Translations under genes and position numbers: made by a program | Part shown: positions 53,711 through 64,000 of the stretch, in pieces | How the letters are laid out: the number at the start of each line of letters is the position of its first letter | How positions within the stretch are numbered: the first letter of the stretch is position 1 | The notes under the pieces: generated by a model | Database searches by the model: none | What the model was told of the DNA's origin: nothing | Seen by the model: only the letters and a program-made list of their open reading frames with translations | Assembly (NCBI GenBank): GCA_947247005.1 | Contig: OX365962.1 | Span: 11,691,201-11,755,200, forward strand | Length of the DNA: 64,000 nucleotides | Direction of reading: 5' to 3' | Source: Spisula solida | Lineage: Eukaryota > Mollusca > Bivalvia > Venerida > Mactridae

Positions 53711-55501
53711 ATTGACCATGTCACCTCTGTGCTTCCGTAGTTATATTGCTCTACATAGATTGAGAATATAACCTACATTATGAGCCAATGAAAAACGCCG
53801 AATTTTGGCGGTTAAATGAAAATTTAATCATCTCTTCACAGACTTGACGTCATGCGTTGGCGTTAATGTCTGTCGGGCAATCAGAATGTAGAATGTTATA
53901 GACTAAAAAGGACTCGCTTCGCTCCGCTTCGCTCGTTCCGCCCTTTTAATCATTAAAATTTACTTAATATGTTCCAACTATAACTTAATTTGCAGTACAT
54001 ATCGAATTACTGAAATTATGAATGATTGTGTTGTTATGAAGAGATTGTTGCTCTGCAGAGGGCTGTTCTAGTGGCCTGGGAGGTTGTATTGTACATTAAG
54101 AAAGGAAGAGTGCAGCAATAATTAACATAAATAAGAAACAACATATTGACGTCAACTTAGTTTTAATTTTTTTAAATATCATTACACATAAATTATGTCG
54201 AATCGATTGAAACTATAACAAAAATACAAAAATACGTATTTACAAATAAAATACTTACAAGCATATAGTTTTGCATAACAAGGATTTTTAACGTTATTAT
54301 AAAACATAATTTGTACAATATATACATGCTATATTATATGAAGTAGTATGTATAATATACATGTAATATTTCATAAGAAATGAGACTATACTATGTCATT
54401 TAATAATATATTTAATTCTAATTCCATATTAAACTTCTGATATGATGCCAGTGTGATTTTTATTCGACCTAGGTTGAAATGGTACGAGGGCGTAAAGTAT
54501 TGACGTTCGTACTTAAATTGATTTTCTGGCATTTAACTAAAATATAACTATAAACATGTATACTTAGATGTTCGGTATTTAATATAGACGTTTAAGTATA
54601 ACTATTCATTGGAATTAATTGATTTTGTGAAGTGTTGTAATAATTTAAATTGTTTACAAACAATTAATACATTCGGCCATCTTGGGAACCATGTGTGTGC
54701 GACGTAAGTTGGTCAGAAAATTAATATATTCCACGAAACAGTATCTTTGTCCATTTATTTCGTTTGATATGTCATGATTATATTAACATATAACATATAT
54801 TTGCCAGGGCAATAAAACACATTGAACGATTGCCTCATTCAATATTATTGTTCTTTAATGGACTAGTTATTATCACTTTGTCAACTAAGTAATAAATACG
54901 TCACAGAAAAATCGTGCATTAAATGAGAGTATGCCATGCGGCGAACTTGAATCAAACGGTAAGACAGAGTTTGGTCCTTCTTGTCCAACTTATGATCATT
55001 TATTGTCCATCCATCAGGTAAGACTATTAATTAACCAGGTGTTAAGCGTGTCCTACCAATTAAAGATAATAAACTGCACAATTAATTAATGGCCGTTGGG
55101 TATAAAATTTTGTATGTGTTTCTTACTAGTAATAATTATTCACGTCCTATATTTTGTTAATTAATTGCTGCTATGCTGTATAGGTACACAGGACTGCCCT
55201 GATACCAAAATGTGTCAATTCCAACTGAAAAGGGGCTTTACAATTGGATGAATATATTATGGAGTCGTTGATAAATTTTTGTCCCATATTTTTCATTTTT
55301 AGCAACAATGGTTTAAGAAATATTGAATTTCAAGTCAGAATCCAGATGGACAAAGTTGCCTTTCTAAAATGCATAGTGCGAAAAAGATAACCTGATCCTA
55401 GATGCATTTTTGCAATAGTACAGCAGTTGATTGCTGGTCTATAATTTGACTTCGACCCATGATTTTCATAAACAGAGAGTATTGCGAATGTGTTTGAAGT
55501 G
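53711..55501. other. Non-coding stretch with a pogo-type MITE fragment
   Basis: GATTGTTGCTCTGCAGAGGG to GGGAGGTTGTATTG at 54043-54091 is the right end of the 51956-52134 family. GACTCGCTTCGCTCCGCTTC near 53911 resembles the 45/50-kb minisatellite. No gene. Confidence 0.45.
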
Positions 55502-55690
55502 TAATCACAGCGTATAAACCAAATCACTGTATGACTTATTGTGATAATATACAATTTAACTTGTAATATTTATTGTGAGCAAAACCATGTGTGGTTTCCG
55601 ATCACTGTATGACTTATTGGGATACTATATTATTCAAAAATCAACGTGTGTGCCTTATTGCGATTACCGGATGTTGACTCGTTTATACAC
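55502..55690. repeat. CACTATATGACTTATTGGGA repeat, copy 3
   Basis: Same block order as 52194-52371, including ATCACTGTATGACTTATTGG and ATTGCGATTACCGGA. Confidence 0.65.
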
Positions 55691-55948
55691 TGTGGTACTA
55701 CAAAATACTGAATCTAAGGCACTGTACCAGGCACGTCTCTTTCATCGAAATTGACGTATTTAGCACTAGAATATTTGTGATATATCCATGCATTACGGTA
55801 CAGGATCACGTTATATTGTTTGCACTATATTACAATACAACATGCATATAATTTGTTGAGGATACAGATAGTCAACCATGTACAGTCCAAAATTGAATGT
55901 TAAATTATCTTACGAATATGCTAAACAATACTACACCCGAGAGTATAG

Positions 55949-55954
55949 TTTATT
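55949..55954 (-). terminator. Candidate polyadenylation signal of the secreted-protein gene
   Basis: AATAAA on the minus strand about 310 bp after the stop codon at 56262. Confidence 0.35.
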
Positions 55955-56261
55955 CAACAATTTAGCTTTCAGTTCGAAAAATAAACACAAATAATGACAT
56001 ATTAAATAGTGCATGTATAGTCTACATTATTTCTATAGCTTCTATCACGCATCCTAGATTTCGAAGATCATCGAGGCCGCTTTGTTTTAACGTCATACAG
56101 AATTTCATTCATTCTTGAGCAGACCTTGTTCACGGATATGGTGCATTTCCGTAAATCATGAAGTACGCAAACGCGCATCCATTTCCGGAAGTACGTTGAT
56201 TTTATCAGCTACGGCTGATGTTCTAAGCTAACTATCAAACAATCTGCAATGGTTTTGCATC

Positions 56262-59200
56262 TTACGGAGCCTCTGGTGGGTCCTCTCCGGGTTCGACAGT
56301 TGTCTGAACGATTTGCGCCTGCGCAGCGGAACGGGAAGCTTTCGGTGATACTTTTGTGTATGACACAGAACCTGCAGGTAATTGCATGCCATTATTGTTA
56401 CTGTTTCTAGCCATGTTATTATTATTGCCTGTATTTAAATGTCCACTTTGAGCTGTTGATGACCGCATGGTGACGGCAGAGCTCATAGTATGTTGTGGAA
56501 TTATGACAATGTCTGGGTTTCCTGAGAACATCACATGTGTGAATGTTGGTTGAGCTGCTCCACTTCCGGAAGAACCACCGGCCCCGCCGCTCCCTTGTCC
56601 TCCCCTTCCTGAGCCACCGCGGCTGCCACCATTGTTACCAACCGGATGACTTGCGTGTATAATTGGCAGAGCCAGATTTGCTACTCCATTTCTGTTGATC
56701 AATTTAGGACTTCCATGACCAGATGTGCGCAACAAGAAAACTCCAGATTTCCTAGGCTGTGGTGCACGTCCTCGGTTGTTGAATTGTGGTCGCCTGCGAG
56801 CAGTTAAACGAGTTCGGAAGCGACGTCGACCAGAAGTTGGATTTTTTCCACCAGGTTGTCCTGTTCCCAGTGGTTGACCTGGTTGACGTCCTCTGAGAAC
56901 AATCGTCTGTTTAATGACTTTAGTTTCACCGGGAGCCAAATTTAGATTGTCAAGAGAAAGACTGTGTGTTAATGAATTACGTGGACCTTGACCTTGGCCG
57001 TGACTATAACCTTGACCTTGCGACGGGTGTTGTTGACCTTGGTTCATCCTTGGATAGTTAGATCTTGGTCTCCATTGTCCAAATCTGGCCTGCGTTTTAA
57101 TCTGAAATTAGATAAGAATGTTTGATATGAAATAGTGCATATAATACACGTCATAGTATTGCGATATATTTTGAAAACATTCAACTACGATATTTAAATA
57201 AATAAGTACCATATACAGGGTGTTAAAAAGGTTCGTTCTCAATTGTTAACGGTTTCAATAGTTTATTTTTCTGACATCAGAAGAAAGTAAAGCTTCAGGT
57301 AAATTCGAGAGGGTTCTATCAGTGCTCTAATTTTTCTGGAATTAAATGAAGCTATTAGAGTAAGAAATTTTACACTGTTTACAAAGCTCAGGTAAAATTA
57401 GTATCAATTCTAATTTTGAGAACAAACTTTTTAACATCTTGTACGTATTCCCTTATAAGACGACTTTATTAAATCGAGGATTTATGGAAAAAATCCTCAT
57501 TGTGCTGGTGCGTCTTATAGCCAAACATGTCTGATAAGTAGGAATTTACGGTAATTATTTATTCTAGTATAGTAATCCTTGTAAGTTCGAAATGGGACTG
57601 GTCATATTGGTTCTTAACAGTGGTATCGTCTGTCCTGAACTTATGAAAACTGTTGAGTAATGACCAAAACGCCACGAACATACAAACACCAAGAAATCGG
57701 GTTATGCAACGGTCACAAAACTCGTACGAGATCACAATTTTTGAAATCCTAAAGGTTTTTGTATGTTCGTGGCGTTTGGTCACAGCTCGTACGGACCACG
57801 AACGATATATAGAGATGCACTTAAACGATATCCGTATGATGCTCGTACGGATTAAGAAAACCCTTTGGTGTCCGTGCGGCCTCCGTACGAATGCCGTGCG
57901 AGTTTGCCAAAATCAACTCGTACGGAGCTCGTAAGGAGCTCGTAGGGCAAATGTGACCTTAGCATTTGGCCAAATATCCGTCGTTGACATATTGTTGATA
58001 AGCGGTTTACAACTTGGCTTGTCAAACGTGATAAGTGTTAACGTTAGTTGTTTTCATAAAAAAACAATGAATACAGTCAAAAATCACCATTTAATTATGT
58101 CACCGTCTTTGATGTATTGTTAGGTAATTATTTTATTAGTTAATGATCAACGATGTATTGTCTATTACATTATTTATTAATTGTCGTCATAACCCCAACT
58201 TGTCACTTCGACCGTTTATACTATCATAACATATTGAAAAAAAACTGTAGTAACTAATCGGTCAGAGAAGGCAGCACCACACATTAACAGCCGGACACGA
58301 AAAGGCATAAAAAGGGACACACAAAAAAGAAACCAACATACTGTAAGCATACGCCGCGACACCCAATATAATACTGAATAAGAGAAATGAAAATAAAAAA
58401 GTTCAAAGTCCTAATAGTAGCTTTCAAAAAAGCTTAAGCACACTATAAACAAGTTAGCTTACTATTAAGGCGCCATGCGTTATGTTTTCAATTGAATGTA
58501 TTATTGTTTGATTAAGGCGAACTCAATGACTGCAATTCATATGAAGACTTTTTCCATGCACACTATCATTATACAAGTTATTGTATTACATAAAAATATC
58601 ATGTTTAGTCAGACAGGGAAGACAGCACTCAATATAACTGGCCGAGCACAGAAAACATAATTATAAACAAACAAGGCACAATGCCCAACTTAATCAACCG
58701 AGCACATAAAACACAAACAATGTACAATGCCCAACTAAACAAGATCCGCCAAAGTCCAATCTGTCGAAAAGTAGAAGGAAGGCAGGGAAAGCAGCTTTCA
58801 ACAGAAACAATAGAGAATAAACTGCACAGAAAGAGCAGTGTACAAATTGCTAGCAGTTCATGAAAGTCGCCCAAGCTTAAATGACAAATACTGAGTTACG
58901 ATGTATTTTGGTTGATTATTTCAGTTTGTAAATTATTAAGGAGGACGGTTTTTGAGCTGAAAATCAGGCAATCTTATTTCTGGTATTTTTGTATCGCACT
59001 TAAAATGTTATTAAGACTAATTTCACGAAACATGTTTTGATTATTTAAGTTTGATATTTATTATTGTTAACGGTTTTGGAGCCTAAACTCGGGTGATCTA
59101 TTTCTGATATCTTTGTATAACTTGTAAAACAAAACCTTTTTTTGTTTACTAGCAGCATGAATAGTTCACTTTAAGGAGTTCAAAGTGCAAAGTATCACAA

Positions 59201-61101
59201 TTACAAATGGTTAGGTGAATCTTTCGCCGAATATAACTGAAGTACTATCTATTAAGAACCCGAAGGTAGCATTCAACAGAATCAACAGAGCTTCAACTGT
59301 ACAAAAGAACAATGCACAAATATCCAGGCATATATGAAAGTGACCTAAACAAGTGACACAAAGAAACAAATTGGACGATAAACATGCATACAATGTTGCC
59401 GACACGTCTGGTTTGGCAGGGGGTAATAAAAATGTAAGAACGACTCTAGTTGTATAATGCTGCACAAAATCAAACATGTAAGACCACACTCGTTGGTTAA
59501 AACAAGTTCAATATTTGGCACCCATAGTGGGACTCGAATCCATATTGCGGCATCATCGACTAGTAATGCGAACTGAAAACCATTAGACCACTCAACCATC
59601 GCAACAGCTCCAAAAACGTTTGCACAAATAATTGCATTTGTAGAATCAAAATACTATAGAAAAAACATTGCGTGTGCAGTAGTAAACTTCTGAACTTTTA
59701 TACATGATCTCAGTACAGAATGTAAAGTATACACCCCTCTGCTCTAATACGTTTTGTATCTGTGCGCGGCCACGGTGTTTATTAACACAATAGGTCGATA
59801 CTCCAGGGGGGGGGGGGGGGAGAAGAATGTTTGAGTTCGGGAACAAAATGTTGTTCAACACGGTTCGACTCATTTTCGCAATAATTTTTCAGTCGTTTGA
59901 AAGGTACCATGTAATTTTCTGATAGCTTACATGCTTAGAGTTTAAAGTGTTAGAGAACTTTAATAGAAGATTAAACAACTGGTTCGTCCAGTTGTAAATT
60001 TACGTGACCAATAATTCAGTGACTTGACTCCAGATGACAGGTGAAAGAGAGGAAAACCGAAAGACACCTGGAGGAGAATGGTGGATGGAGAGATGAAAGA
60101 GAAGGAACTAACTTGAAAGGAAGCAGAATAGAAAACTAAGGACAGACCCAACTGAAGAAAGCTGATATCAGCCTTATGCGTCGAACTACATGAAGAGAAT
60201 AAGGTAAGTAATTCACTACCATTTCAAAACTAACTGCAGCCTAAAACTTGCAAATCAAAATTTAAGCATACACAAGCATTGAATTTTCTGTAAATCTAAA
60301 TCAGTGCAAATGCGTCTATATAATTGTCGTTACCCAGCTGACACTTCTTCTGCAAACAGATAATAACAACAATCGGCCAGGGAAGGATGCACTCAGAAAC
60401 AGCAGCGCACGAAAGACCCAAAGGGACGCGCACCAAAGTAAACATAACAGAATACACTTAAAATACAAGTCATAATGGCAAACACAAAATGAGCAAGATA
60501 AATGAAACCTACGAATATCAAAAACGATATGATAATCACAGCATTCCAACGAAACGAACATTTTGTAGTCTAAGTCCGAGGTTTGGTCTTAAATTGTTTC
60601 TGAATAATGCCATAATTATGTAGTCTTACAATGACTGAAATGCTATCGTCTGGGGTGGTATTCACAAACCAACTTGAGGAAAAACGTAACTATTTTGACT
60701 TCAGTTAAACAATAATTGAGCTGCACATATTTCCCAAGAAGCGGAAAATAGCCCTTGTTTTCTTTGCGACTTTTGTATCGCTATGCATAAGGCTTCTAAC
60801 CTATGTAAGAAAGATAATCTTGATTTTTCCTGTTAGACTTAAGGCAATTTTTAGATTTTAAGAAAAGATATCTAAGATATCTAATGCTTTGCGAATACCA
60901 CCGTTGGACTACTGGCTGCCGTTTCTGCTGACTTCTACCTATACTGGCCGATGTATTATTTTCTTTTTTTCTTTTTTATAAATGTAATACATATACAAAA
61001 CATATACGAAATAAGAAACTACTTACAGAAGTATGTATTCCTCTAGACAAACAAGGCACAATAACGCACATAAGAACTGCGATCACTATTTTAGAGTCCA
61101 T
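56262..61101 (-). CDS. Secreted cysteine-free Gly/Gln/Asn/Arg-rich protein, two exons, 304 aa
   Basis: Exon 1 (61101-61027) encodes MDSKIVIAVLMCVIVPCLSR then GIHTS and ends at TCT|GTAAGT, phase 0. It is a typical signal peptide. Exon 2 (57101-56262) follows a CTAATTTCAG acceptor, also phase 0, and runs to a TAA. The mature chain has no Cys. In order it shows a Gln/Gly/His-rich start (about 45-65), an Arg-rich basic segment (about 116-143, RRRFRTRLTARRRPQF), a Gly/Ser tract (about 180-206) and an Asn tract (about 248-262). Such composition is common in extracellular-matrix or shell-matrix proteins of molluscs, but no specific family is recognised. Exon 2 alone could be mistaken for a nuclear RG-type RNA-binding protein. 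The link over a 3.9-kb intron rests on phase, strand and splice sites; another exon in between cannot be excluded. Confidence 0.6.
57216..57441. mobile_element. CAGGGTGTTAAAAAA MITE, copy 2, in the intron
   Basis: The left end is CAGGGTGTTAAAAAGGTTCG and the right end ACAAACTTTTTAACATCTTG, flanked by TA (57214-57215, 57442-57443). The right end has drifted from the copy at 14614. Confidence 0.75.
57706..57966. mobile_element. CGTACGAG-rich element, copy 4, in the intron
   Basis: ACGGTCACAAAACTCGTACG at one end and CAAATGTGACCTTAGCATTT at the other match the termini of the copy at 11874-12164 in inverted orientation. The two ORFs across it are artefacts. Confidence 0.65.
58255..58340 (+). repeat. 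GGCAGCACTCAAC-family repeat, diverged
   Basis: AGAGAAGGCAGCACCACACA, CAGCCGGACACGAAAAGGCA. Only part of the family text is kept. Confidence 0.55.
58608..58860 (+). repeat. GGCAGCACTCAAC-family repeats, two in tandem
   Basis: The first copy has CAGGGAAGACAGCACTCAAT and AACAAGGCACAATGCCCAAC. A second starts GGAAGGCAGGGAAAGCAGCT. The 81-aa minus-strand ORF is antisense to them. Confidence 0.65.
58861..59516. other. Intronic stretch, nothing recognised
   Basis: A loose internal repeat (TTGATTATTTCAGTTTG and TTGATTATTTAAGTTTG, about 120 bp apart). ORFs at 59211-59489 and 59345-59599 lack support. Confidence 0.4.
59517..59604 (-). repeat. tRNA-derived SINE head on the minus strand
   Basis: On the minus strand a box A-like TGGTTGAGTGGTCTAATGG and a box B-like GGATTCGAGTCCC stand in a Leu/Ser-like long-arm arrangement. 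No intact cloverleaf could be drawn, so a functional tRNA is not called. Confidence 0.45.
59806..59820 (+). repeat. Homopolymer run of 15 G
   Basis: An uninterrupted G tract between CTCCA and AGAAG. Confidence 0.85.
60366..60490 (+). repeat. GGCAGCACTCAAC-family repeat, diverged
   Basis: CAGGGAAGGATGCACTCAGA, GCACGAAAGACCCAAAGGGA and CATAATGGCAAAC follow the family order loosely. Confidence 0.5.
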
Positions 61102-61304
61102 TGTCGTATGTGAACAATTACAGTAAATTAAACAAAAAAATTCTAAAAATCTTAAACACAATGTTGAGCGTTGGTAGCAAATGCTGAAAAACCCTACGTT
61201 GCAAAGTATTGCAAAATATTGGTTAAGTATTTGCACAAGATGTTTTAAGACACTCTGAGGTTAAGCCAAGCTATAGTCCTGGTATGAAGTTACAATGCAA
61301 TGCT

Positions 61305-61312
61305 CTTAAATA
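61305..61312 (-). promoter_or_regulatory. Possible TATA box of the secreted-protein gene
   Basis: TATTTAAG on the minus strand about 205 bp upstream of the start codon, within GGGGCTATTTAAGAGCATTG. Spacing would give a 5' UTR of about 170 nt. Suggested by sequence only. Confidence 0.3.
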
Positions 61313-61319
61313 GCCCCAA

Positions 61320-62280
61320 GTTTTATGTGGTTACCGTACGACCACAGCCAACGAAGCGGCACACGTGTGACGAACACTCCATTGGATGTCGCATGGCAGA
61401 AAACGATGTTTGACAAACGTATGTATGTAATGGCGTCTTATGGAATAAGTAATAATTGCGTTTTTATGTCGTCCACGCGAATAAGCAGGCGGTTTATACC
61501 GCGGTATTGTATGAAGTGGTGTTATAGGTACGGTCTACATGTGTATTGCGCAGTTAACACCTTTCACGTGTTGGCCAGTGTGATTGTAATGTAAGTCAAT
61601 GTCACAAATAGTAAGCAGTTTGGACGCGTTCTGACTTCAACTTGTTTAATTATTCAGTACACGTTACAATTGCGATCTTGCCCGAGAGATGTTAGCTAAC
61701 ACTCTTTTTTGAACGTGACGAATTAATTAAATAATTGTTCTACATTGATCAAGCTAACATATGCACGCGCACGCGTTCTGAACCACGTAAGACCTATACA
61801 TGTTTTGATGCAAATTAATTTATTGAAACGTGTTTTTGCGATGAAATAGCAAATATGTGCATAATTGGAACATGTGGGTGGTTTGGTTGGGGGTCATTTA
61901 GAAATCGGTCCATGCCAACGTCAAGCACGACGAAGCTTATACAATAAAGTTCATCATAAGTTTTATGATTCGGAGCAAACGTGTGTCAACTGCACGCTTT
62001 CCTAGAAATTTGGTGTGTGAAATTATACAATTTTGCAAGCACGTGTTTATTGAAAGAACAGCCGTGTGTATTTTTTAATGTCGGTCCATTATATATATAT
62101 TATGTATATTTTTGACAGAGAACACGAATACATTTTTATTGGTCCAAAACGCGTCTGTCTTCTTTCAACATCTATATAAATGCCAAGTTTGTCCTATCCT
62201 TTCATACAGAAATATCACGAGGCACAATTTAAAGTGATATTGCATTTAATTGCTAAAGCTATAGTGGTTTTATAGTAATT
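61320..62280. other. Non-coding stretch upstream of the secreted-protein gene
   Basis: The 89-aa ORF at 61325-61594 (+) runs antisense to the putative promoter and has no domain. Nothing else is recognised. Confidence 0.4.
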
Positions 62281-62284
62281 CAAA

Positions 62285-62345
62285 TTTCAAAATATGTGGA
62301 ATAATTAAAAGATGTGGAATAATTAAAAGATGTGGAATAATTATT
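62285..62345. repeat. Short triplicate, 18-bp unit
   Basis: ATGTGGAATAATTAAAAG is present in tandem two and a half times. Confidence 0.8.
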
Positions 62346-62549
62346 TTAATGAACGCGTATAAAGTGCATAGTGTGTTTCTATTGCATAGGGGAAACGGTG
62401 GCAAATAACTTGAAAGAATTGTCAAAGAATAATGGCCATTTGACACAATTGTACCAAGGCATCAGGGAATCCTGTTCCAATATGGCCGATCGGTAAGCCA
62501 CCGTTTTTCATTTTGCAAAAGTGATGAATGTATATAATACTACATGAAC

Positions 62550-62885
62550 ATGTATATGGGTTATGTGTTATTGTTATGGATTATTGTTATGTGTTATTGT
62601 GATGGGTTATGTTGCTTGCCTTCAACTGTCTTAAGTATGTTGGCTTTGTTTTTTTCGCTGCCTTATTGAACAATGACCCCCCCCCACCCCGACTTCGAGG
62701 GAAGAGGCAGGTGTGAGATACAGGGATTCCAGGTGCGCTTTTTAACCCTTTTTTCCATAGGCCCCTAATGTATGGGTTATTTTTATGTGTTATTGTGATG
62801 GGTTATGTTACCAGCAGATGTGAGATACAAGGATTCCGGGCGTGCTTTTTACCCCTTTTTTCCATAGGCCCCTAATGTGTTAATG
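62550..62885. repeat. Imperfect duplication of about 125 bp plus TTATGGGTTATTG words
   Basis: GTGAGATACAGGGATTCCAG and TTTTCCATAGGCCCCTAATG recur about 120 bp later as GTGAGATACAAGGATTCCGG and the same end. ATGTGTTATTGTGATGGGTT also appears twice. Confidence 0.75.
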
Positions 62886-63009
62886 TGTTTAGTAATACCT
62901 TAATTAAACTGATAGTGTGTTAACCATTTCTATACTGATTATTGGAACAAATGGTGGATTGACCTTGATAGGGCTATCCGGTATAGGGGTATCAAAATGC
63001 ATCAGCATG

Positions 63010-63494
63010 TAGGGGTGGGCCGATGCATCGAAATATCGATGCATTGCGATCCCGAGTGTCCCGATAGTATGGATCGATAGTAAAAGTCTCGATCCAATAA
63101 CTATCGCCGATAGTTAGCTCAACTATCGATAGTTACGATAGTTTCCTTTTTATAAATAAAGTTTATTATTGATTTAAAACAATTTCTGTTCTCTTTAAAA
63201 ACACTAATTGTTATTAATCCCACGCATCAAAACTGCCACAAAAGACCAATGTCGCACTATTTAGTTGAATTTTATTAATCTATTTCTGTCCACATCATTT
63301 TAAATAATTTCCACAATTAGTAGATTTATATGTTGTATAACAAAGTGATATATTACACCGTGCAAATTTGCATTTACAAGTTAATATCTGGGTTTCAAAT
63401 CTTGGCAATAACTATTGCAATAGTATCGCAATAGTACTTTCAGCAATATCAATAGTATTGCAATAGTCAAAAATGGACTCAATAGTCACCCCTA
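63010..63494. mobile_element. hAT-type MITE with perfect 8-bp target duplication
   Basis: The ends TAGGGGTG and CACCCCTA are exact complements and TCAGCATG flanks both sides (63002-63009 and 63495-63502). Eight-base duplications and TAGGGGTGGGC-type ends are hAT hallmarks. Near the ends are palindromic CGATGCATCG, ATCGATGCAT and ACTATCGATAGT words. The element has no transposase. Confidence 0.88.
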
Positions 63495-63667
63495 TCAGCA
63501 TGGGGGAAGTTTTCCTGCATGGAGTACAGAGTTACTTACAATTTATTTACACAATTGTATGACAGTTATAGGCCAGTGTAGCTGTGCGGTTTAATTTTAT
63601 TTCGTCTTATTCATTTTTGTGTTTGACATTGTGGGCGTATACTTGTGGTATGGGATGTTTCATTTTT

Positions 63668-63905
63668 AGTTCCCTACCGGTTTATGACCGGAGGGGACTA
63701 TAGGTTTGCCCGTCGGTCAGTCAGTCAGTCCGTCCGTCCGTCAAAAGGTTTTGATCCTGACATAACTGAAACAGTTTCCAAGCTAGGTTTATGAAACTTG
63801 GTATGTGGATAGGGGGCAATAAGGGGATTATGCACGTCTAATATATTTTGATACCGACGAAAATTGGGGTTGCTATGGCAACAGAAACATTGAAAATGGT
63901 TTCAA
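63668..63905. repeat. TTAGTTCCCTACCGG dispersed repeat, copy 2
   Basis: TTAGTTCCCTACCGGTTTAT, CAGTCCGTCCGTCCGTCAAA, GGATAGGGGGCAATAAGGGG and GCTATGGCAACAGAAAC follow the order at 49068-49300. Confidence 0.75.
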
Positions 63906-64000
63906 ACCGATAGGGGGCTTCTGTATTGCTTGCAATTACTTGTAGTATCTTCCTTTTTGTGCATTTAATGTTGTACTGTTTCTGTTGATTACTGCCATCC

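Noticed and set aside
56262..57047. Exon 2 of the secreted gene read as a nuclear mRNA-export or RG-type RNA-binding protein starting at the ATG at 57047
   Set aside because: The frame is open upstream to a clear acceptor at 57102-57103, and a phase-0 signal-peptide exon lies upstream on the same strand. No signature of a known export factor was seen.
60976..61236. 86-aa ORF as an independent hydrophobic protein
   Set aside because: Only its MDSKIV... segment up to a GTAAGT donor is convincing, as a signal-peptide exon; the rest is upstream leader and intron.

Overview
The window looks like nuclear DNA of a mollusc, most likely a bivalve. It is AT-rich, has spliced genes with GT-AG introns, very few coding exons, and a dense load of short non-autonomous DNA transposons, tRNA-derived SINEs and dispersed repeats ending in GACGGACGG-type tracts or AAGAGGGCCC/AGGTGAGCT hairpins. 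The organism is inferred from repeat style and from the genes (a DUF1647-type protein, a BTB protein, a secreted Gly/Gln/Asn-rich protein), not from a database match.

Genes. (1) 20639-23923 is a complete-looking DNA transposon. It has 23-bp imperfect terminal inverted repeats flanked by TA, a spliced 5' leader, and an intact 675-aa pogo/Tigger-type transposase with a DDD catalytic triad, a Lys/Glu-rich coiled coil and a perfect Cys4-His-Cys3 PHD finger as its last residues. (2) 24105-28956 (+) holds four phase-compatible exons of a DUF1647-like, possibly glycosyltransferase-related, protein; the 5' exon was not found. (3) 37032-33541 (-) is a complete two-exon BTB/POZ protein of 269 aa, with a separate orphan C-terminal exon (36121-36238, -) inside its intron. 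(4) 61101-56262 (-) is a two-exon secreted protein: a signal-peptide exon and, 3.9 kb away, a cysteine-free low-complexity basic exon. A short unassigned ORF lies at 42591-42881 (-).

Repeats by region. 0-20 kb: palindromic foldback elements, CGTACGAG-rich elements, a mariner-type element with TA flanks (3819-4738), SINE heads, a foldback nested in another (13239-14362), an E-box-bearing minisatellite (15293-15620), an inverted repeat with hammerhead-like cores (18020-18190) and a pogo-type MITE inflated by a 74-bp tandem repeat (19027-19640). 24-29 kb: introns of the DUF1647-like gene carry a TTA-flanked MITE, an ATTGTG-type array and a MITE next to the last splice acceptor. 29-38 kb: hairpin-ended dispersed repeats, a 50-bp perfect palindrome, and the BTB gene. 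43.9-50.6 kb: a three-level nest, where an outer element with 5-bp ATGTA target duplications holds both a hairpin-ended repeat and a 4.5-kb element with subterminal arrays. 51-64 kb: more MITEs and repeats, the secreted-protein gene, and a hAT-type MITE with a perfect 8-bp target duplication (63010-63494).

The best candidate for something little described is the PHD-finger pogo transposon, followed by the nested element at 44-50.6 kb. No operon, CRISPR array or genuine tRNA gene was seen. The genes show no evident functional link to one another.
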